From Cyanoderma ruficeps (taxonomy: Eukaryota > Chordata > Aves > Passeriformes > Timaliidae), in contig VZDJ01000048.1 of the NCBI GenBank assembly GCA_008694505.1, positions 1-64,000 on the forward strand: DNA of 64,000 bases, read 5' to 3'. A model generated the notes under the pieces. The model was given only the letters and a program-made list of their open reading frames with translations, was not told the origin of the DNA and did not search any database. The position numbers and the translations under genes are program-made. Shown here piece after piece: positions 57,601 through 64,000 of the stretch (the first letter of the stretch is position 1; every line of letters starts with the position of its first letter).

Positions 57601-60600
57601 CCATACAGAATATGTTCAATGTTTAGGGTAAGGGAGTTGCACAGCAGCCAAGTGTGGAATAGGCAGAAAGAAGGGATGAGAAGGGGCATGTGTAAACCAT
57701 ACCTGTGCCTGATGGCAACTGCCTGTCCTGTGTTCTGATTGCATCCCGTACCTGTACTACTGTGTAATCTCACTCTGTTCATCATGCATGTGTGCTGCAA
57801 AGGTTCCAGCTGCTGGCAAGACTGGCGTGAGTGGGATTTGGGCCCAGCAACCAAAGTCAGATGGTGTGAGTGGTGCAGGTGCCCCTGGCCTGTGGTTCTG
57901 AAGATCTGGAGCAAGAGAGAGGATCAGTTCCAGTTACTGGGATGGGGCTTAGTATTACACATATGTGTACCTGACACTGAGAATGGCTCTATCTAAAAGT
58001 CAGGTAGAGCAGAATTAAGGGTAATATGTACTCAGGAGTGTATGGTCATAGAAAGTGATAGAAAAGATCACTAAGTAAAAAGTGCTTCCCAAATATTTGT
58101 TTCTTCATTTATGTGATTTCTAGAATAAATATCATTACCGGTCTTCATGTAAAATTTAAACAAGGTATTAAGTTTAGTATTTTATGTAAATACTTGCTGC
58201 AAGCATAAAATAGAATACTTTTTCTCCACATTTATTTGCATTCAGCAAACTTAAAAGCAGCTTGAGAAAAAACACACAAAAATGTAGCAGTCCATCCTAG
58301 TCTTTTTAGGTTCAGGTTTTATTTGGCTGTGGAGCTCATCATTATTCATTTCCTAAGTGCCCTTTGACTTAGTGTGGTGTCTGTGTGGTTTTTTGCAGAT
58401 AGCAACTCAGATCTCTGTACTGATAGCTAAAGTTGCCAGAGTGGACTGCCCAAGGCAATGGCCAGAACTTATACCCACTCTTGTAGAATCTGTGAAGGTG
58501 CAGGATGATCTTCAACAACACAGGGCGCTGCTTACGCTTTACCATGTTACAAAGACCCTGGCATCCAAACGTCTTGCTGCAGATAGGAAGCTTTTCTATG
58601 ATGTAAGTAACGTAAGTAAGAGCATGCAAACTGTGTAGTGTGCATGCCTGCTTTTTCCTGAGTTAAGCTGGCAGAGCATTAATGACATGTCTGTAGACAT
58701 TAATGTCTTCCCTTGGAACAAAATTGCTCTAGTGTTGTGGGTATATGTATACGATGGAATAACTGGAAGTCAGTTTCTGGGTGAGATGTTTGAGGTCTTT
58801 ATTAATTTTGCATACAGCTTGAATGTTATCTTAATTTGTGTAAAGAAGCAGGGCTTCATCTACAGAACAGTATCTGCATTTCAGCCTTATGATCTACTTT
58901 TCTAGGAATTTATGGAGCTTTTTTAGAAGTGTGTTCTGAAATCTTAAGTCAGTATAATCTTTAAGAAATACTGGGGTTTAGATTTCCATACTACCATATT
59001 TTAATTTTTTATCATCAGCAGGAATGTGTTTGAGGTTTTTCCAGGCCATCTCTTCAGGTTAATTAAAAGGCAAGATGTGAATGCAAATGCCAGATCTCAT
59101 GTCTTTCAGCTTGCATTCTTCACTGTAGAAATCCAGTAATTAGAACCCAGATGTAACTTTGGCAGTAGGGCCATGCATCTCCAAACCCATTTGGAGTTGG
59201 CCAATGATGTACTACAGTTAACTGAATTTAGTGAGTTATACATTTTTTCCAAGCATGTTATTCTTGAACTTCTTAAATTTTTGTTTATTACTGTATTTTA
59301 AAGGTAAGAGTGAGTGCTGAAAATGAAGACTGTTTATGGTGGTTTACCTATTTATATATGTAGAAATTTCTGTCTGTGTAATCAATAAGATGAAATTTTA
59401 ACCAGCACGAGTCTGAGGCCTTGAAGACTGACTTGTAACCTTTACCTTTACTCACCTTTAGGACCTTGAAAGCTCCTAAAGAACCTTTATTAACCTTTAC
59501 TCAGTCAAAGCAACTAAATAAACAGGTCATATGCTTTTGACTCCATTGATACAAGGTGTAGCAGACTAAGTGCAGATTTCTGTAATTATGAAGCTGTCAA
59601 GTGCTACAATAACTGAGTGAGAAAACCTTTATCCTCTGTTTGTTAGTCAGGTATCTTTATCTTTTTAGTTAAGCATTGTGTGTGAACTGTAATGTGAATT
59701 AAGTTTGAAATTTGTTCAGTTCTACCTGATTAGAAACTATATGTTATTCTGTGTTTTAAAAAAATTGAGGAAAAAAGTCAGTGTTTATAGCTTTCAACAA
59801 AGTTAGTTTTGGACTAGGCATTGTTGAATACTATTGCATCTGTAGCAGCTAAGTGTGTCCCAGAGTAAGCTGATTCAGACGTTAATTTACGTGCAAGATG
59901 GACAGCTTGTCTTTGTAGGAGAAGAGGTGATGAGGAAAGCAGATAATTTTTTGAAGTGTCATGCCATGTTATACACCAGCAACTGTATTTACTGAAAATT
60001 GGGTAAGAAAAGAACCCTAAAATAGTTTTCTTTAAGGTGAGAGTCATAGACCCAAGTAGTCTGGGGAACCAGTGAGTCTGTACTAACATCTTCAAATAAA
60101 AGCAAGGTATTTTTATGGAAAATAAGTTTAGACTAATGCAACTCATTATAACAATGAAGCAAATTAAATATTGTGGCCTGTGATACATACAAAAAGCTGG
60201 ATTAAATATTTTAAGAGTCCAAACCAGCCTTTTGGGATTTATTATGGTGTAGCGAAATTCAGGAAAGAAAATACATTCTTGATCTTCCTTTTGCAGCTTA
60301 CATCAAGTATTTATAGCTTTGCCTGTTCCTTGTGGAATCATCATACAGATACATTCCTACAGCAGATTTGTACAGGGGATGAAGCTGCAGCTGCAAATTC
60401 ACTTGAAAGGACCTTGTTGTCATTGAAAGGTAATAATATAAAATGATGTTAAGGATAAGGAATAAAGTAACTTTCTTCACAGGGAATGTGTAGAACTTCT
60501 TTGGTGAATATTTCCCTTTATCTAACAAAGGCATGCCCATTGAGAATAACCTTTTTCTTGGTTTATGTTACCTGTAGTGTTAGCAAGGCAGAAAGAGGAT

Positions 60601-63473
60601 TGACCCATGCAGAAGAGGGAGAGTATAGTCTTGTTTCTCAGTGTGTGAGAGACAGTGTGCTCCACTGTGTGTGTTGTAGGAAGTCATTGTCTAGGAGGTT
60701 GGAAAGTGGGTGGCATAACAGGATATTTTCTAACGTGTGTTGTAATTTAGGCTTGCATGTCTTTAGTCCTTAATTGAGGAAGCTGAGCTACAAGTTTCAT
60801 TCCATTAAGTTCACCCTGTGTCCAGTGAAAAGCTAGCCTTAGCAATTACTGTATGTTTTAGGTTGAAGCTCAAAGGCCTATGAATGGAGTAAATGCGTAT
60901 CCTGGCTACTTTGCTGCTTTGAACAACTGAGACTTTTGTATGTAATGCTTGCAAAGTAGATAATACATGTCCTGAATTGTTTCAGAAGATGCAGTGTGCA
61001 GCTTTTCTGGGTTACTGGCAGTGATAAACCTGAGAGAATTTACAAGTGGCTTATGGGCCTTACTTGACTATTCTTGGCCCTTTTTCTACTGCAGGATCTT
61101 TCAGGAGTTGAATGCTTAGAGCTTTGGCAGAATTCTTCCTGATAGAGTGTTTGATAGAGTAGTTCTTGGAATTCTGTTCATCATTTTACAAAATATATAT
61201 TTAAAGTAATTTCAGTAAGGTGAATGTTAGGTATGGATGAGGCATCTGGGACCTAAAATTATGTGTATTTTTTAAAGCGTTGAGTTGAAAGAAAGGCATG
61301 GCAAATGGAATTGTAATTGTGTTCTGAAATTTGTTGAAACAAGCGCTAATGAGTAGCTACACAAGTAATTTTTTTTCCTAGTGCTTCGGAAACTAACAGT
61401 CAATGGCTTTGTGGAACCTCACTGGAATGCAGAGGTGATGGTAAGTGCATTTCTAGTTCTAGATTAGTAATCTTTTGTGATGATTTCAGGTGTTGTTACA
61501 ACTGTGTTTTAAAATCGTTAAATTTGTATTATGCAAAGGAAGATCAAGCAACATTCTCTCAAGGTTGTCCTCCCATCAGTCAAGAACTCTCAAATCCTAG
61601 CTAGATTCTAAACACTATGACACTAATGGCATCGTGTTTAAAAAAAGAAAAGACGCCCATTCCAATTTATGCATTATACGATGGTGGCACTTGTTGCTTA
61701 CTGAAGAATGTCTTACGTGTGCTCTCCTCCCCCCAGTTAAAAGCATTTTGTTTAGTGATGGATGTGATGCCATGCTTGTCCCATCACATTTCACATTTGT
61801 TTGATTGAGATAAGAGTCTGTGGTCTGCAGCCCATGGAGAGGGTAGCATCAGACAGAGAAACCCAAGCACCTTCCCTAACCTCCAGTGCTGCCTGTTTTG
61901 CTGGAGGAATTGAGTACTTATGACCTACAGCCTACACAAGGAAGTTGAGAACAGGATAGAACTGGATAAACATATCATCTATGCAGTCTGCTTGCTAGCT
62001 GATTGTTAATTTCTTGAGGAAATTGTTCAGAATAATCGAAGAGTTCAGATAAAAGTTACAAGGTCATGTCTGAGCTGGTAACACATGATTTCAGTCTGAT
62101 GTTGTTCTCATAATACAGTGCAGAATAAGCTTCATCTTTCAAAGACATTTTTGTTTTTCAGGGTTTTCTACATGCTGTATTTGAACGGCTGAAGCAGTTT
62201 CTGCAGTGTAGTAAGTATCTGAGTATTTTTCTTTGTATTCATTATTAAACATTAGAAGCTGCATGAAAATACACAGGCTAGTGTATCAACAATAATCATT
62301 TAGATGCAAGGTATTTTTGTATAAGTCAAAAATATTTCTTTAAATGCTGCTGAAACTATCAAAGAAGAATTCAGTAAAAGTGTCTTTTTATATCAACTGA
62401 CTAAAATCACACCAAAGTTGTATTTGGTGTCATATTTTGACATAAACTTTTTACGAGAGTAGATGTCTAAACTAAGTAGGAAGAATTTTTAAAAAATAAG
62501 TTATATGTAATTTTGATATTTTTATGAAGTTCCTGGGTTCAGGAGCCTGTACTTCGGTAAGACGGATGATCTGGGCTTTGAGGCTCATTTTTAGAAGAGA
62601 TGGAAACTGCCCCTATTTGCCACTTTAACCATACTACAGTCAGGCTCCTTCTGATTCTTCTTTCATTTTTGACAAGACTGGTGCAGAGTTTAATAGAAGA
62701 AATTGAAGACCATCCCATACTGAAGTTTGGTGTTTATTGTGGTCCCCTCGAATATGAGGACTTTAGGATTTCTGTTTTCTGAGACAAGAACTGAGCTAAA
62801 CCTTCCGATTTCCACTTTTCTGATCAGTAAATTGTTTTGCAAAAGCAGGATTAGTATTTACATTTATTATATCGTGTTTCTGCCTGTAATCCTCAATATG
62901 GCCCTTTCTGGTTTTTTTTTTAAAATAAAAGTTTTGTCTATTTTTTTTCCTTATTCAGAATGTTTTCTAATGCCCATAATAAAATATTCTTTAAGGTGGA
63001 ATTTCTGAAAAAGCACATAATAGTATACGGTAATAGTTTTATTAAAAGGATGTTTTTGTATTTTCAGTGCATAATTATATATATAGCATTTGCTTGCATT
63101 ATTTTCACTGCCTTTTATCATTGAATTTTCTACAATGATGTCACAGTTATTATAGCATGACCACGTGCACTGAATTTCACTACAGTTGAGGGAAACTGTT
63201 TAGCATTTCTTATTTCCAGTAGTTACTACCTTGAATTTGTCTTGGAATTTATTTTGCCCTAGAACTTTTTTTCAGGCTCAACTTAATCTCTTAACTACAG
63301 TAAAAATAAGTTCTTCTTCAGTGTTAATTATTTAAAACTTAGCTATCCAGAAAGAAAATGAAAGTCTAAAAAATTATAATCATGAAGTGTCTGATTCACT
63401 AGGTAGGAGTATAAGAGCAGAAAGCATATGCAGAGATCGTCTAGAAAAGACCATAATTCTCTTCACTAAAGTG
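45532..63473 (+). CDS. IPO11: Importin-11 (N-terminal 276 residues; gene continues past window)
   Basis: Beta-karyopherin nuclear import receptor. Family knowledge: it binds RanGTP through N-terminal HEAT repeats and carries cargo such as ubiquitin-conjugating enzymes (UBE2E3) and RPL12 through nuclear pores. Eight coding exons: 45532-45669, 49293-49393, 55033-55105, 58399-58602, 60297-60429, 61382-61440, 62162-62210, 63403-63473. They total 828 nt in one frame. The product begins MDLNSASTVVLQVLTQATSQ and includes the importin-beta N-terminal signature, in which one helix (AEEQLKQWETQPGFY) precedes RWLAVLYFKNGI. It matches the remembered human protein almost throughout. The remaining about 700 residues lie to the right. 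The start is chosen by homology: a short leader precedes the ATG within its exon. Confidence 0.96.
46634..46920. repeat. Interspersed repeat, copy B (shared with 4728-5020)
   Basis: Same ordered blocks as copy A: GCTGGGCGTGTCCT, GAGGTCAAGGGATTGGCTAC, CCTGGATGGTGGACATCACC, CTTCTCTCACAGGAGAAG and AAACATTCTAAG. Probable retroelement, class unassigned. Confidence 0.7.
48670..48740. repeat. Imperfect ATAC/TATG tetranucleotide microsatellite
   Basis: ATACATA, GATACATA and TATGTATG units over about 70 bp. Confidence 0.7.
49267..49283 (+). repeat. T17 homopolymer in the acceptor tract of IPO11 coding exon 2
   Basis: Uninterrupted run of 17 T ending 9 bp before the exon. It serves as part of the polypyrimidine tract. 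Confidence 0.8.
49293..49393 (+). CDS. IPO11: IPO11 coding exon 2
   Basis: Encodes NIFTNHSLDVNVRWLAVLYF... to ...YWRRVAP plus a split His. Donor GTAAGT. The acceptor is preceded by a run of 17 T (49267-49283). Confidence 0.95.
51380..51660. other. GC-rich patch of unknown origin
   Basis: About 280 bp much richer in G and C than the surrounding intron, just left of the LTR element. A 69-codon open frame exists on the minus strand (51417-51626) but has no recognisable motif. Could be a retroelement fragment. Confidence 0.4.
51787..52050 (-). mobile_element. LTR-like copy 1, left of the gap (antisense to IPO11)
   Basis: On the minus strand: TATA-type GTATAAAAA near 52031-52040, then transcribed region, AATAAAAC at about 51828-51835, ending ...TTATAACA at 51787, a CA terminus as in LTRs. 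Its upstream (U3) part is in the gap. It aligns by eye with 53001-53205. Confidence 0.65.
52051..53000. other. Assembly gap, 950 N
   Basis: No sequence is present. Predicted frames running through it are not real. It is flanked by similar LTR-like sequences, the usual cause of such gaps. Confidence 0.99.
53001..53694 (-). mobile_element. LTR-like copy 2, right of the gap (antisense to IPO11)
   Basis: On the minus strand a TATAAAAA box lies at about 53190-53197. The part at 53078-53205 (CAGCCACAGCGAAGCCCAAT, AAACAGACC, CGGCCCATGCCAG) parallels copy 1 (GGCCACAGCAGAACC, GAGACAGACACC, TGGCCCTCGCCAG) with the same order and spacing to the TATA box. The U3-like remainder extends to about 53694. 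A 126-codon minus-strand frame at 53273-53653 shows no motif I recognise. Confidence 0.6.
53646..53659. repeat. Short (CA)n run
   Basis: About seven CA units after an A run, inside the putative U3 of LTR-like copy 2. Confidence 0.7.
55033..55105 (+). CDS. IPO11: IPO11 coding exon 3
   Basis: Acceptor TGACAG, donor GTTAGT. Completes His, then ALSEEEKSTLRAGLITNF... to ...NEPVNQ. Confidence 0.95.
55106..58398 (+). other. IPO11: IPO11 intron 3
   Basis: About 3.3 kb. No exon, RNA gene or repeat recognised. Confidence 0.55.
58399..58602 (+). CDS. IPO11: IPO11 coding exon 4
   Basis: Acceptor TTTGCAG. Sixty-eight codons, IATQISVLIAKVARVDCP... through RQWPELIPTLVE to ...ADRKLFYD. Two consecutive donors, GTAAGTAAC then GTAAGTAAG, start at 58603 and 58612. 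Use of the second would add three codons in frame. Confidence 0.95.
58603..60296 (+). other. IPO11: IPO11 intron 4
   Basis: About 1.7 kb; nothing recognised apart from the tandem donor at its start. Confidence 0.55.
60297..60429 (+). CDS. IPO11: IPO11 coding exon 5
   Basis: Acceptor TTTGCAG, donor GTAATA. Encodes LTSSIYSFACSLWNHHTD... to ...ERTLLSLK plus one base of Val. The loop QQICTGDEAAAANS diverges from the remembered mammalian sequence; the helices on both sides are conserved. Confidence 0.94.
60430..61381 (+). other. IPO11: IPO11 intron 5
   Basis: About 950 bp; nothing recognised. Confidence 0.55.
61382..61440 (+). CDS. IPO11: IPO11 coding exon 6
   Basis: Acceptor TCCTAG, donor GTAAGT. 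Encodes (V)LRKLTVNGFVEPHWNAEVM. Confidence 0.94.
61441..62161 (+). other. IPO11: IPO11 intron 6
   Basis: About 720 bp; nothing recognised. Confidence 0.55.
62162..62210 (+). CDS. IPO11: IPO11 coding exon 7
   Basis: Acceptor TTTTCAG, donor GTAAGT. Encodes GFLHAVFERLKQFLQC plus one base of Ser. Confidence 0.94.
62211..63402 (+). other. IPO11: IPO11 intron 7
   Basis: About 1.2 kb; nothing recognised. Confidence 0.55.
63403..63473 (+). CDS. IPO11: IPO11 coding exon 8 (last in window)
   Basis: Acceptor CACTAG, donor GTAAGT. Completes Ser, then RSIRAESICRDRLEKTII... to ...LFTKV. Confidence 0.94.
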
Positions 63474-64000
63474 GTAAGTAAAATTTCCTTTCAGTTACTG
63501 TATAGTTTATAGTTCTGGAGGAGTAGTCCCCATCCAGACATATATATACCTTAAAGTGAATCCATTTTAGATCTTTCAAAGAAATAGAAGATATTGCAAC
63601 TTAAAACTTTTTTGTTATGATATGTATTTTTGAGGAGAAGCGTGTCTGTTTACTCAAGCTGATCTAAGTTGCAGCAGCGAAGAAGACATTTTCTTAGTTC
63701 AAACAAAATTAAGTGCATTCCGTAAGTAAATTATTTAGCTAACGTTTGTTTGAAGAAGAGTTCTGGAAGCATTGGTAAAACAATGGTATTAAGGAATAAA
63801 GAAGAGATAAAATGAAAAGTATCTTTTATAGCTAGTTAGATCACTGTTTCTATGGCTTTGTTAGTTTTGTGGAATTACTGGCCACACTAATTAGTCAAAA
63901 GAAAATGGACAGCATACTCTCTTGCCCTCTGAGCCTTGCGTTGTGTGATACACTTGGACTTGTCAGCTGATTCTGTTTAAATGTTAAATGCATAATCTGT
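63474..64000 (+). other. IPO11: IPO11 intron 8, left part
   Basis: About 530 bp to the window end; nothing recognised. Confidence 0.55.

Overview
The window is vertebrate nuclear DNA, almost certainly avian. Genes are split by long AT-rich introns, promoters are CpG islands, several fragments match the 3' end of the avian CR1 LINE, and endogenous-retrovirus LTR pieces resemble families common in songbirds (a passerine is my inference, from remembered repeat sequences). It contains three conserved protein-coding genes in the order KIF2A (+), DIMT1 (-), IPO11 (+), the order I recall from human chromosome 5q12. I found no tRNA, rRNA, CRISPR array or bacterial-type operon, and no undescribed multi-gene system.

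Region 1 (1-30177, 3' part to about 33 kb). The C-terminal part of KIF2A, a kinesin-13 microtubule depolymerase, is encoded by 17 exons, each bounded by AG/GT sites. The N-terminal about 111 residues lie left of the window. One of the 17 (22953-23066) is a 38-codon cassette exon with a poor 5' splice site, matching the known longer mammalian isoform.

Region 2 (33719-38804, minus). DIMT1, the 18S rRNA adenosine dimethyltransferase, is complete: 12 exons joining to 918 nt (305 aa). It converges tail-to-tail with KIF2A over a roughly 3.5 kb interval holding both 3' UTRs.

Region 3 (38.3-40.5 kb). Two GC-rich islands, the DIMT1 promoter and the putative IPO11 promoter, point away from each other and are separated by a roughly 160 bp purine-rich tract. 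The DIMT1 side has an E-box and an E2F-like site. The IPO11 side has two perfect TGACGTCA (CRE) sites 101 bp apart.

Region 4 (40.4-64.0 kb, plus). The 5' part of IPO11 (importin-11, a nuclear import receptor) has eight coding exons joining to 828 nt (276 aa), with one or two candidate leader exons before them. The gene runs off the right end. Its third large intron interval contains a 950-base assembly gap (52051-53000) flanked by two diverged copies of the same LTR-like sequence in the same orientation, with a shared 7-mer at the outer edges. This is best read as an incompletely assembled endogenous retrovirus, antisense to IPO11.

The genes serve cytoskeleton/mitosis, ribosome biogenesis and nuclear import. 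Their proximity is ancestral synteny, not a functional operon. Most short ORFs in the window are chance frames in introns or GC-rich promoter DNA and are not annotated.
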